This document shows, in pieces, positions 25,572 through 33,666 of a stretch of DNA of 38,681 nucleotides. How positions within the stretch are numbered: position 1 is the stretch's first letter; every line of letters begins with the position of its first letter. Both the position numbers and the translations under genes were made by a program. The stretch comes from JALZDI01 sp036259355. Lineage in GTDB: Bacteria; Actinomycetota; Actinomycetes; Propionibacteriales; Nocardioidaceae. The notes below the pieces were generated by a model that searched no databases, was not told where the DNA came from, and was given only the letters and a program-made list of their open reading frames with translations. The stretch spans positions 1 to 38,681 of the forward strand of contig DATABY010000005.1 of assembly GCA_036259355.1 (NCBI GenBank), written 5' to 3'.

Positions 25572-26564
25572 ATGGCCCGGGCGCCGCGGGTGCGCACCCG
25601 GCTCACCGAGCGGTTCGGCCTCGACGTGCCGCTGGTCGGCGCCCCGATGGCCGGGGTGTCGGGGGGAGAGCTGGCCGGTGCGGTGTCCGCCGCCGGTGGG
25701 CTCGGCATGATCGGGATCGGGCCGGGGGCGGAGGCGGGCTGGGTGCGCGACCAGGTGCGCGCCGCGGCCGCGCCGGGAGCGCCGTACGGTGCCGGGCTGC
25801 TGGCCTGGGCGCTGGACGACCGGTCCGACGTGGTGGACGCGCTGCTGGACGGCTCCGCAGCGGCTCCGCCCGCGCTGGTGTCGGTCAGCTACGGCGACTA
25901 CGCGCCGTACGTCACCCGGCTGCACGCGGCCGGCATCGCGGTGGCCACCCAGGTGGGCACGGTCGCGGACGCGACCGCGGCCGAGGACGCCGGCGTGGAC
26001 GTGATCGTGGCCCGCGGCGGCGAGGGCGGCGGCCACGGGCGCGACGCCGTGGCGACGCTGCCGCTGCTGCAGGCGGTGCTGGAGCGCGTCGAGGTGCCGG
26101 TCCTCGCGGCGGGCGGGGTCGCCACCGCCCGAGGGCTGGCGGCCGTGCTCGCGGCCGGTGCGGCCGGCGCCTGGGTCGGTACGGCGTTCCTGTGCTCCCA
26201 GGAGGCGATGACCGCGGACCCCGTCGCGGCCCACCTGGGCCGGGTGGCGGAGACCGGCACCGCCTACGGCACCGTCTTCGACACGGCCTCGGCCGCGGGC
26301 TGGCCGGCGGAGTTCGGCGGCCGGGCCGTGCGCAACGAGTTCTTCGAGACCTGGCTGGGCCGTGAGGTCGAGCTGGCCGCCGACGAGGCGGCGCTGCGTC
26401 GCTTCCGGTCGGCCCGGCAGGCCGTCGATCTCGGTGCGATGGCCGTCTATGCGGGGCAGGGCGTCGGCCTGCTCGACGGGACCCGCCGGCCCGCCGCCGA
26501 GGTCGTGGCCGACCTCGCCCGTGCCGGCGAGCTCCTGCGGGACGCCGCCGCCCGGGTCGAGTAG
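25572..26564 (+). CDS. Nitronate monooxygenase-family FMN enzyme
   Basis: This 330-residue TIM-barrel flavoprotein starts 6 bases after fabI. It shows the family features PLVGAPMAGVSGGELAGAVS at the N-terminus, ARGGEGGGHG with the histidine expected in the active site, and LAAGGVATARGLAAVLAAGA followed by GTAFLCSQEA for FMN phosphate binding. Relatives include nitronate monooxygenases, which detoxify nitronates, and FabK enoyl-ACP reductases, which share the fold. Because of its place behind fabG-fabI, a FabK-like role in lipid synthesis is possible but unproved. Confidence 0.9.
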   Translation: MARAPRVRTRLTERFGLDVPLVGAPMAGVSGGELAGAVSAAGGLGMIGIGPGAEAGWVRDQVRAAAAPGAPYGAGLLAWALDDRSDVVDALLDGSAAAPPALVSVSYGDYAPYVTRLHAAGIAVATQVGTVADATAAEDAGVDVIVARGGEGGGHGRDAVATLPLLQAVLERVEVPVLAAGGVATARGLAAVLAAGAAGAWVGTAFLCSQEAMTADPVAAHLGRVAETGTAYGTVFDTASAAGWPAEFGGRAVRNEFFETWLGREVELAADEAALRRFRSARQAVDLGAMAVYAGQGVGLLDGTRRPAAEVVADLARAGELLRDAAARVE

Positions 26565-26599
26565 CTGCCCCGCCGGGGAAGCCCGATGCTTTTCCCGTT

Positions 26600-26622
26600 C
26601 GTTGCGGGGGTCCCCCACAACG
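26600..26622. repeat. 23-bp near-perfect palindrome before the Mur-ligase-like gene
   Basis: CGTTG-C-GGGGG-T-CCCCC-A-CAACG has five- and five-base arms around one central base with a single C/A mismatch. It lies in the 128-base gap between the nitronate monooxygenase and the Mur-ligase-like gene. It could end the first operon or bind a regulator; no T-run follows on the plus strand. Confidence 0.5.
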
Positions 26623-26680
26623 ATAGGTACGGTGCAGGGGACCCTCGCGCTGTTCGTGGTTCGTGGCTGTGTCCGAGGGA

Positions 26681-26686
26681 TAGCGT
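26681..26686 (+). promoter_or_regulatory. -10 box TAGCGT for leaderless Mur-ligase-like gene
   Basis: TAGCGT is followed by 6 bases and GTG 26693, which fixes that start in the leaderless layout. Confidence 0.6.
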
Positions 26687-26692
26687 GCAGGT

Positions 26693-27877
26693 GTGGCCAC
26701 CTCGCTGCTCGAGATGCGCATCCTCGACGGGCCCAACCTGTACTTCCCGCACGCCGCGGTGCGGCTGACGCTGGACGTGCGGCGGCTCGTGGACGCACCG
26801 GATGACGAGGCTGCGGCGCTCGCCTCCAGCATCGGCCTGCGCCACGCCACACCAGGACCGACGGGCACCGGGTTCCGGCAGCGGTTCGCGGCGCGGGCGC
26901 TGGCCAGGCTGGTGCGCCAGGTCGCCACCGAGGCCGGCACGCACCGCCTGCCGGTGCGGGTGCGGCCGGAGCGGGATGTGCACCGGCTGGTCGTCGCCTA
27001 CCCGTGGCGGCACCGCTCGCGCGCCGAGGCGCTGGGGCGAGCGGTCGCCGAGGTGCTCGACACTCTGCCGGTGGACGACGTCGACGGGCTGGTCGAGCGG
27101 GCCGCGAGCCGCGTGCGCGACGCCGACCTCGGCCCTGGGCCCGGAGCCCTGCGACCACGCATCCCGGTGGTCGCCGTGGCCGGCAGCAAGGGCAAGACGG
27201 CCACCTGCCGGCTGCTCGTCCGCATGGGCCGGGCCGCCGAGCGGTGCGTGGGTTGGGCGACCACCGATGGTCTCTACGTCGACGGGGCCCGCGTGGAGGT
27301 GGGTGACCACTCGGGGCCCAGCGGCCCCGGCCGCCTGCTGGCACGGCCCGAGGTCGACCTCGCGGTCGCGGAGACCGCCCACCACAGCATCGTGCTGGGC
27401 GGTATCGGCGTCACGCACAACGACGTGTCGGTCGTGACCAACGTGGCCGCCGACGCCCCCGGGGTGGCCGGCGCCGACACCGCCGACCAGCTCGCCGAGG
27501 TGAAGGCCGTGGTGACCCGGATCACGCGGTCCGACGGCTGGTGCGTGCTCAACGGTGACGATCCCCGCGTCTGGTCGATGCGTGCGCTGACGCCGGCGCG
27601 CCCGTGGGTGTTCTCGTGCGACCCGTTGGCCCCGGCGATCCGTGCGGTGCTCGCCGACGGCGGGCGCGCGACCACGCTGATGGACGACTGCATCTGCGTG
27701 CTCGGGCGCGGCCAGGACCCAGACCCGCTGGTGGGCCTCGCCGACGTCGCGCCGAACGCGGGCGGCTCCCCGCCGTACGCCGTGCAGAACGCGCTCGCCG
27801 CCGTCTCGGCCGGCCTGGCGGTGGGCCTCCCGCGCGCGGCCGTGGTGACCGGTCTCGTCGAGGGTGGGGCAGACTGA
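26693..27877 (+). CDS. Cyanophycin-synthetase-like Mur ligase domain protein, C-terminally short
   Basis: The start (LLEMRILDGPNLYFP) resembles the N-terminal domain of cyanophycin synthetase (residues about 1-150). A Mur-ligase ATPase domain follows with the P-loop AGSKGKTATCRLL, then TTDGLYVDG, GDHSGPSGPG, VAETAHHSIVLGGIG, VVTNVAADAPG and VLNGDDPRVW. The ATP-grasp domain of true CphA is absent. The chain stops at VVTGLVEGGAD, just where the Mur C-terminal domain (PGR motif) should begin, and no other frame restores it. It may be a natural short form or a remnant. It is probably an ATP-dependent ligase or amino-acid adenylating ATPase; the substrate is unknown. Confidence 0.83.
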   Translation: MATSLLEMRILDGPNLYFPHAAVRLTLDVRRLVDAPDDEAAALASSIGLRHATPGPTGTGFRQRFAARALARLVRQVATEAGTHRLPVRVRPERDVHRLVVAYPWRHRSRAEALGRAVAEVLDTLPVDDVDGLVERAASRVRDADLGPGPGALRPRIPVVAVAGSKGKTATCRLLVRMGRAAERCVGWATTDGLYVDGARVEVGDHSGPSGPGRLLARPEVDLAVAETAHHSIVLGGIGVTHNDVSVVTNVAADAPGVAGADTADQLAEVKAVVTRITRSDGWCVLNGDDPRVWSMRALTPARPWVFSCDPLAPAIRAVLADGGRATTLMDDCICVLGRGQDPDPLVGLADVAPNAGGSPPYAVQNALAAVSAGLAVGLPRAAVVTGLVEGGAD

Positions 27878-27918
27878 CGGCACCCGAGACAGCGAGCAGA
27901 ACGAGGGCGGAGCAGCAG

Positions 27919-28461
27919 ATGCGCGACGGCGCTCTTCCCGCGGTGGTGATCGCGCTCGCGGTGATCGCCTACATGGGCTACCTGTCCTTCCAGGGCGCCT
28001 CGCACGCGGTCTCGTTCGCCGTCACCGGCTCCGACGTCGCCGTCGTGCCCGCGCAGGGCCCGGCGGTGCCGCAGCGGTGGCAGCGCCGGGCCGGGCCCGG
28101 CCAGGTGCTGCTCGTCGACGTGTCCTGGACGGCGAACGAGGCCATCGGAGCCGGCTCCTACGCCGTGATGGTGACCACGCCCGCGGGCTGGCGGCACCTG
28201 GGCTGCCGGCCCGAGTGCGAGTGGTCCGGCGGCGAAGGACTGCATGAGTTCGGGCGCCAGCTGCCGCAGCAGCCGTACCCGCTGGCGGCCACGTTCGAGG
28301 CCGAGGAGACCGGCGTGGTGCGGGTGGCGTTCCGGTCGCCGCGCGGCACCAGCGGCACGGGCGGCGCCGGTAGCGTCCCCTCCGACTACGTACCGATCGC
28401 CTGGCTGGTGCAGACCAACGGCGACGACGTGCTCGGCGCCGAGCAGGTCCCGCTGACCTGA
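27919..28461 (+). CDS. Membrane-anchored protein of unknown function
   Basis: A hydrophobic N-terminal anchor (VVIALAVIAYMGYLSF) precedes about 155 residues predicted to be extracytoplasmic, with two cysteines close together (GCRPEC) that could form a disulfide. I recognise no family. The fold looks beta-rich (many short Val/Thr stretches). ATG 27919 follows GGAG at 27909-27912. The open frame extends upstream into the Mur-ligase-like gene but the extra part is a shadow. It sits between that gene and sixA, so all three may be one transcript. Confidence 0.72.
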   Translation: MRDGALPAVVIALAVIAYMGYLSFQGASHAVSFAVTGSDVAVVPAQGPAVPQRWQRRAGPGQVLLVDVSWTANEAIGAGSYAVMVTTPAGWRHLGCRPECEWSGGEGLHEFGRQLPQQPYPLAATFEAEETGVVRVAFRSPRGTSGTGGAGSVPSDYVPIAWLVQTNGDDVLGAEQVPLT

Positions 28462-28478
28462 CGAAAGGGGAACCCACG

Positions 28479-29024
28479 GTGGTGTCACGTCCCGCGCAGC
28501 GTCCGGGGGACCGCAGGCTCGTGCTGATGCGGCACGCGCAGGCCGAGCAGCACGCGTCGAGCGACCACGCCCGCAGCCTCTCGGAGCGGGGGCGACGGGA
28601 CGCCCGTGCTGCCGGCGCGCTGCTCGCGGAGCGCGGCGACGTGCCGGCGCTGGTGCTGGTGTCGACGGCGCAGCGCGCCCGTGACACCTGGGAGGCGCTC
28701 CGGGGTGGCCTGCAGACCGGTACGGCCGACGGGCCGGACCCGTGGTTCGACCGGGCGTTGTACGACTCCGGGCCCAGGGCGGTCGTGGAGTTGCTGGGCG
28801 CGGTCGAGGCGTCGGTCCGGTCGGTTCTGGTAGTCGGCCACAACCCGACGATCTCGATGGTCGCCGCGGCGCTCAGCGACGGCGACGGCGACCCCGTGCT
28901 GGAACAGGCCGCGGCCGACGGCCTGGCGACGGCGGCGCTGGCCTGCTTCGACGTGCCCGTGGACTGGGAGGCGGTCAACGCGCGCCGGCTACGGCTCACG
29001 CACGTCGACGTACCACGCGGCTGA
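28479..29024 (+). CDS. SixA-type phosphohistidine phosphatase
   Basis: The 181-residue histidine-phosphatase-superfamily protein has the phospho-accepting RH in LVLMRHAQAEQ, an arginine in STAQRARDTWEAL and the second histidine in VLVVGHNPTISMV. SixA removes phosphate from histidines of signalling proteins such as phosphotransferase components; its actinobacterial partner is not known. GTG codons at 28479 and 28482 are adjacent candidates, with AAGGGG upstream. The stop codon lies in the loop of a hairpin at 29016-29030. Confidence 0.88.
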   Translation: MVSRPAQRPGDRRLVLMRHAQAEQHASSDHARSLSERGRRDARAAGALLAERGDVPALVLVSTAQRARDTWEALRGGLQTGTADGPDPWFDRALYDSGPRAVVELLGAVEASVRSVLVVGHNPTISMVAAALSDGDGDPVLEQAAADGLATAALACFDVPVDWEAVNARRLRLTHVDVPRG

Positions 29025-29041
29025 GCCGCGACGCAGCGTCG
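29016..29041. terminator. Back-to-back hairpins between sixA and serB
   Basis: CGCGGC-TGA-GCCGCG (29016-29030) has the sixA stop codon as its loop, and CGACGC-A-GCGTCG (29029-29041) follows directly. The two convergent genes end on either side, so this is a likely bidirectional transcription stop. No T-run is present, as is usual for high-GC terminators. Confidence 0.45.
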
Positions 29042-29052
29042 ACCTGGACCGG

Positions 29053-30264
29053 TCAGAGCGGGGGCGCGGGCGTGGCGAAGCCGGCGTCGGCGTCGGCGGC
29101 CTCGATCTCCTCGCGGCTGATGCCGAGCAGGTAGCAGATCGTGTCCAGATAGGGCACGGTCAGCGAGGTGTCGGCGGCCGCGCGCACCACCGGCTTGGCG
29201 TTGAACGCGACACCGAGCCCGGCGGCCGCCAGCATGTCGAGGTCGTTGGCTCCGTCGCCGATCGCGACCGTGTGGCTGAGCGCGATGCCGCAGTCGGCGG
29301 CGAACCCGCGCAACGCGTCGGCCTTGCCCGCCCGATCGACCACCGGGCCGACGATCCGGCCGGTGAGCCGGCCGTCGACGATCTCGAGCTCGTTGGCCCG
29401 CGCGTAGTCGATGTCGAGGTCGGCCGCGATCCGCGCGGTGATCTGGCTGAAGCCCCCGCTGACGATCCCGAACACGTAGCCGAGCCGTTTCAGCGTGCGC
29501 ACCAGCGTGCGCGCCCCCGGCGCGAGCTGCAGCGCCTCGTAGACGGTGTCGAGCGCCGCCGCGTCGAGGCCGGCGAGCGTGCGCACGCGCTCCCGCAGCG
29601 AGTCGGCGAAGTCGAGCTCGCCGGACATGGCGCGCTCGGTGATCTCGGCGACCTGGGCCGCGGAGCCGGCGTGCGAGGCCAGCATCTCGATCACCTCACC
29701 CTGCACCAGGGTGGAGTCGACGTCCATCACGATCAGCTTGCGGCCGTGCCGGAGGAAACCCGCCGGCTGCACGGCGATGTCGACGCGCTGCCGTGCGGCC
29801 TCGGGAGACAGCAGCGTGCGCAGCAGGTGGGGCTGCGTCCCGGACACGTCGAGCTCGATCGCCGTGACCGGGTAGCGGGCCATGCGCACGATGCGGTCGA
29901 TGTTGGCGCCGGTGTCGGCGATGCGGCCGGCGATCGCGGACACCGCAGACGGGCGCAACGGCCGCCCGAGGACGGTGACGTGGCTGCGGCCGTCGCGCCG
30001 GGCCCGGTTGTCCCCGCGACCGCGCTCGATGTCGACGTCCATCCCGAGGTCGCCGGCCACGCGCTCCAGGGCGCCCCGCAGGCTGCTCTCGTCACGGGGC
30101 AGGGTGACGAGGACGCCCAGCACCAACCGGCGCCGCAGCACCACCTGTTCGATGTCGAGCACCTCGACGCCGTGGGCGGAGAGCGCGGTGAACAGCGCCG
30201 AGGTCACGCCCGGCCGGTCCTTGCCGACGATCGTCACCAGGAGGGTGGGCTGCTCATCAGGCAC
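29053..30264 (-). CDS. serB: Phosphoserine phosphatase SerB with ACT domain
   Basis: SerB makes L-serine from phosphoserine. The 403-residue protein has an N-terminal ACT regulatory domain (LLVTIVGKDRPGVTSALFTA) and a further ACT-like repeat, then a HAD phosphatase domain with the DxDST motif (VMDVDSTLVQGEVIEMLA), IVSGGFSQ and GDGANDLDMLAAAGLGVAF. The ACT part is the site of serine feedback in related enzymes. GTG 30264 lies 6 bases after TAGCGT, so the gene has its own leaderless promoter inside the end of the upstream gene. Confidence 0.95.
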   Translation of the reverse strand: MPDEQPTLLVTIVGKDRPGVTSALFTALSAHGVEVLDIEQVVLRRRLVLGVLVTLPRDESSLRGALERVAGDLGMDVDIERGRGDNRARRDGRSHVTVLGRPLRPSAVSAIAGRIADTGANIDRIVRMARYPVTAIELDVSGTQPHLLRTLLSPEAARQRVDIAVQPAGFLRHGRKLIVMDVDSTLVQGEVIEMLASHAGSAAQVAEITERAMSGELDFADSLRERVRTLAGLDAAALDTVYEALQLAPGARTLVRTLKRLGYVFGIVSGGFSQITARIAADLDIDYARANELEIVDGRLTGRIVGPVVDRAGKADALRGFAADCGIALSHTVAIGDGANDLDMLAAAGLGVAFNAKPVVRAAADTSLTVPYLDTICYLLGISREEIEAADADAGFATPAPPL

Positions 30265-30270
30265 GGGTTC

Positions 30271-30276
30271 ACGCTA
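30271..30276 (-). promoter_or_regulatory. -10 box TAGCGT for serB, overlapping the upstream stop codon
   Basis: TAGCGT on the minus strand is followed by 6 bases and GTG 30264. Its first three bases are the TAG stop codon of the gene ending at 30274. Confidence 0.55.
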
Positions 30277-31047
30277 CCGAGCGACCGGCGTCGTGCAGGC
30301 GGCGGCCAACGCCCGCCGCGCCGCCCGGTCCAGCGGCCGCAGGCTCGCGGTGCGCACGTCGGCCTCGTAGCCCGTCGGCGTGGCGCCCTCGGTCCGCCAC
30401 GCCAGGTCGACGATCACCCGGCACCGCGCGGCCGTGGTGGCCAGGGCCACCGCCTTGGGCGCCATGTCCGGCGGCAGCCGCGGCCCGCCGGAGCGCCGGA
30501 GGTTCAGCAGCGCGTCGGCCACGTCGGGCTGCCACCGCGCGACGTCGAGCGCCGCCAGGGCGTCGGCCACCTCCCGCAGCACCGAGCGCAGGCCGCGGTC
30601 GGCCTCGCCGAGGTCCGGTGGCGCCGGCGACGCGGCGCGGCGTACCCGCCAGAAGACGCCCGCGCCGACCTGGGCGGGCACCAGGCCGAGCCCTGCCCCG
30701 CCGAGGAGCACCGCCTCGCCCGCGTCCACCGCCTCCGTGTTGAAGTCGGCCGGCCCAGCCAGGCCGGCGGGGTCGCCCGGCGCAGGCAACGACAGCGAGA
30801 CGTGGTCGGACCGGTCGAGCACGGTCCGGCGCAGCCGCCCGAGCGCGAGCGCCAGCGGTGTCGCGCCATCGTCGTCGGACGCGTCGTCGGACGCGTCGTC
30901 GGCGTCCAGGCCGACCACGTGGTGGGCGACGTCGGCGCCGGTGATCGCGTCGAGCGCGTCGTCGAGACTCGTGCGCCCGTTGACGTAGGAACCGAACCAG
31001 CAGGCGAAGCGCGCGCCGGCGGACAACCCCTGGGAACCCTCGGACAT
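30274..31047 (-). CDS. Protein of unknown function upstream of serB
   Basis: I do not recognise this 257-residue protein. It starts ARFACWFGSYVNGRTSLDDAL, has an Asp/Ala/Ser repeat (DDASDDASDDD, about residues 51-61), and no signal peptide or transmembrane helix. A long helical C-terminal half contains LRSVLREVADALAALDVARW and several Arg-rich segments. ATG 31047 sits 8 bases after TAGGCT. It lies directly before serB but shows no enzyme motif, so a link to serine synthesis is only positional. Confidence 0.72.
   Translation of the reverse strand: MSEGSQGLSAGARFACWFGSYVNGRTSLDDALDAITGADVAHHVVGLDADDASDDASDDDGATPLALALGRLRRTVLDRSDHVSLSLPAPGDPAGLAGPADFNTEAVDAGEAVLLGGAGLGLVPAQVGAGVFWRVRRAASPAPPDLGEADRGLRSVLREVADALAALDVARWQPDVADALLNLRRSGGPRLPPDMAPKAVALATTAARCRVIVDLAWRTEGATPTGYEADVRTASLRPLDRAARRALAAACTTPVAR
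30871..30902. repeat. 12-bp tandem repeat inside the unknown gene
   Basis: GTCGTCGGACGC occurs twice in a row and is followed by a partial third copy. It encodes the Asp-Asp-Ala-Ser repeat of the minus-strand protein. Because the unit is a multiple of three, copy number can change without breaking the frame. Confidence 0.75.
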
Positions 31048-31055
31048 CGCCGCAC

Positions 31056-31061
31056 AGCCTA
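31056..31061 (-). promoter_or_regulatory. -10 box TAGGCT for gene starting at 31047
   Basis: TAGGCT on the minus strand is followed by 8 bases and ATG 31047. The transcript would be leaderless or nearly so. Confidence 0.5.
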
Positions 31062-31102
31062 GAAGTGGGCCGGGGACTGGCCGTCGCCGGGCGGTCGTGA
31101 CA

Positions 31103-31108
31103 TAGGTT
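31103..31108 (+). promoter_or_regulatory. -10 box TAGGTT for the ABC ATPase gene
   Basis: TAGGTT would start a transcript near 31115 and give a leader of about 35 bases carrying GGGGAG just before ATG 31150. It faces away from the promoter of the unknown gene at 31047. Confidence 0.4.
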
Positions 31109-31149
31109 GGCTCCGGAGCACACCAGGCACGTGTCACTCGGGGAGTGGA

Positions 31150-31953
<804 letters not shown>

Positions 31954-31977
31954 CCCTGGCCCGCTTCACCCGTCGGA

Positions 31978-31983
31978 TAGGGT
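31978..31983 (+). promoter_or_regulatory. -10 box TAGGGT for leaderless nfeD-like gene
   Basis: TAGGGT is followed by 6 bases and ATG 31990. The gene therefore probably has its own start of transcription in addition to read-through from the ABC gene. Confidence 0.6.
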
Positions 31984-31989
31984 CGAAAC

Positions 31990-32451
31990 ATGTGGGACTG
32001 GCTGGGGGACAACGCGTGGGCCGGGTGGTTCGGCGCCGCCACGCTGCTCGCCGTCACCGAGCTGATGAGCATGGACTTCGTGCTGCTGATGCTGGGGTTC
32101 GGCCTGGCCGGAGGGGGCGTCGCCGACCTGGTCGGTGCGCCCTTGCCGCTGCAGATCCTCGTCGCCGTGATCGTCGCCATGGGCACGCTGGTCTTCGTGC
32201 GTCCGTCCGTCGTACGCCGGCTGCACCACGGCCCGGAGATCACCACCGGGCACGCTGCGCTGGTGGGCCGGTCAGCCGTGGTCACCGAGGAGATCAGCGC
32301 GCAGGCCGGACAGATCAGGCTCGCCGGCGAGATCTGGACGGCGCGCCCCTACGACGACACGCTGGTGATTCCCACGGGTTCGACCGTGGACGTCTTCGAG
32401 ATCAAGGGCGCCACTGCGGTGGTGTTCCCGGTGGACTCACTGGGGCCGTAG
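31990..32451 (+). CDS. NfeD-like membrane protein
   Basis: The 153-residue protein has an N-terminal membrane part with about three helices (AWAGWFGAATLLAVTELM, FVLLMLGFGLAGGGVADLV and LQILVAVIVAMGTLVFV) and a C-terminal soluble OB-fold domain (GHAALVGRSAVVTEEI onward), the short NfeD layout without a protease domain. NfeD proteins work with SPFH proteins in membrane quality control, and the SPFH gene follows after 51 bases, separated by a hairpin. Confidence 0.88.
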   Translation: MWDWLGDNAWAGWFGAATLLAVTELMSMDFVLLMLGFGLAGGGVADLVGAPLPLQILVAVIVAMGTLVFVRPSVVRRLHHGPEITTGHAALVGRSAVVTEEISAQAGQIRLAGEIWTARPYDDTLVIPTGSTVDVFEIKGATAVVFPVDSLGP

Positions 32452-32452
32452 G

Positions 32453-32479
32453 CACTCGGGCCGGTCACCGGACCGAGTG
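32453..32479. other. Hairpin between nfeD-like and SPFH genes
   Basis: CACTCGG-G-CCGG-TCA-CCGG-A-CCGAGTG folds into a 7+4 bp stem with one G/A mismatch, starting 2 bases after the nfeD stop. There is no T-run. It may partly end transcription or protect the upstream mRNA, giving different levels of the two products. Confidence 0.5.
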
Positions 32480-32502
32480 GCCGACATAGAGAGGGAGAAT
32501 CC

Positions 32503-33666
32503 GTGGAAAACCTCGCCATCCTGATACCGCTGGTGCTCGTCGGCCTGGTGGTAGTCGTCACGCTGATGAAAGCGGTGCGGATCATCCCGCAGGCGCGGGC
32601 CGGCGTCGTGGAGCGCTTCGGCAAGTACCGCACGACCCTGACACCGGGGCTGAACGTGATCACGCCGTACGTCGACCGGGTGCGCTACCAGGTCGACCTC
32701 CGCGAGCAGGTGGTGTCCTTCCCGCCGCAGCCGGTGATCACCGAGGACAACCTGGTGGTGTCGATCGACACCGTCATCTACTTCCAGGTCACCAACGCGG
32801 TGGACGCGACCTACGAGATCGCCAACTACATCCAGGCGATCGAGCAGCTCACGATGACCACGCTGCGCAACATCATCGGCGGCATGGACCTCGAGCAGAC
32901 GCTCACCAGCCGCGAGGAGATCAACCGTGCGCTGCGCGGGGTGCTCGACGAGGCCACCGGCAAGTGGGGCATCCGCGTCAACCGGGTGGAGCTGAAGGGC
33001 ATCGACCCGCCGCCGTCGATCAAGGACTCGATGGAGAAGCAGATGCGTGCCGACCGCGACAAGCGCGCGGTCATCCTCACCGCGGAGGGCAACCGGCAGT
33101 CGGCGATCCTCACCGCCGAGGGCCAGAAGCAGTCGGCGATCCTGTCCGCGCAGGGCGACCGGGAGGCGCTGATCCTGCGTGCCCAGGCCGACCGCGAGTC
33201 GCAGATCCTGCGGGCGCAGGGCGAGGGCCAGGCGATCCAGACGGTGTTCCAGGCCATCCACGACGGCCGGCCCGATCAGTCGCTGCTGGCCTACCAGTAC
33301 CTCGAGATGCTGCCGAAGATCGCGCAGGGCGACGCCAACAAGGTGTGGGTGGTCCCGAGCGAGATCGGCAAGGCCCTGGAGGGCCTGGGCAGCGCCATCG
33401 GCAGCGCGCAGGGCATCCCGGCGCACTCGGAGGGCGTCAAGCACCGGATGGACCTGGGGGAGACCCCCACGCCGGAGGCGGTCGCCGACTCCGACACGTC
33501 CAGTGCCGCCGTCCGGCAGGCGATGGCGGCGGCGGAGGCCGCGGCCCGGGGTCGCAGCGCCCCCACGACGCCCGAGGGGCCGCCGGCGGGCGGCCCCGAG
33601 GAGCCCGGTGCCGAGCCGGCGACCGGTGGCGAGCCTGAGCCGGGCGGGGGCACGCCCACGACGTGA
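32503..33666 (+). CDS. SPFH/band 7 (stomatin-like) membrane protein
   Basis: One N-terminal helix (LAILIPLVLVGLVVVVTLM) anchors a band 7 domain (about residues 25-185; VVERFGKYRTTLTPGLNVI and GIRVNRVELKGIDPPPSI). A coiled-coil then follows with five 11-residue repeats (189-243), then a Pro/Gly/Glu-rich disordered tail of about 80 residues. Stomatin-like proteins form large rings that organise membrane microdomains and bind proteases. GTG 32503 has AGAGAGGGAGAA upstream. The stop overlaps the TSUP gene start (GTGA). Confidence 0.92.
   Translation: MENLAILIPLVLVGLVVVVTLMKAVRIIPQARAGVVERFGKYRTTLTPGLNVITPYVDRVRYQVDLREQVVSFPPQPVITEDNLVVSIDTVIYFQVTNAVDATYEIANYIQAIEQLTMTTLRNIIGGMDLEQTLTSREEINRALRGVLDEATGKWGIRVNRVELKGIDPPPSIKDSMEKQMRADRDKRAVILTAEGNRQSAILTAEGQKQSAILSAQGDREALILRAQADRESQILRAQGEGQAIQTVFQAIHDGRPDQSLLAYQYLEMLPKIAQGDANKVWVVPSEIGKALEGLGSAIGSAQGIPAHSEGVKHRMDLGETPTPEAVADSDTSSAAVRQAMAAAEAAARGRSAPTTPEGPPAGGPEEPGAEPATGGEPEPGGGTPTT
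33067..33231 (+). repeat. Five 33-bp repeats coding for hendecads in the SPFH protein
   Basis: Five consecutive 11-residue units of the form x-x-I-L-x-A-E/Q-G-x-x-Q/E (for example SAILTAEGQKQ and SAILSAQGDRE) form the start of the coiled coil. The DNA copies have diverged, so the pattern is kept at protein level. Confidence 0.75.

Noticed and set aside
24732..27344. Long minus-strand open frame opposite fabI and the nitronate monooxygenase
   Set aside because: It is a low-complexity shadow of three well-identified plus-strand genes.
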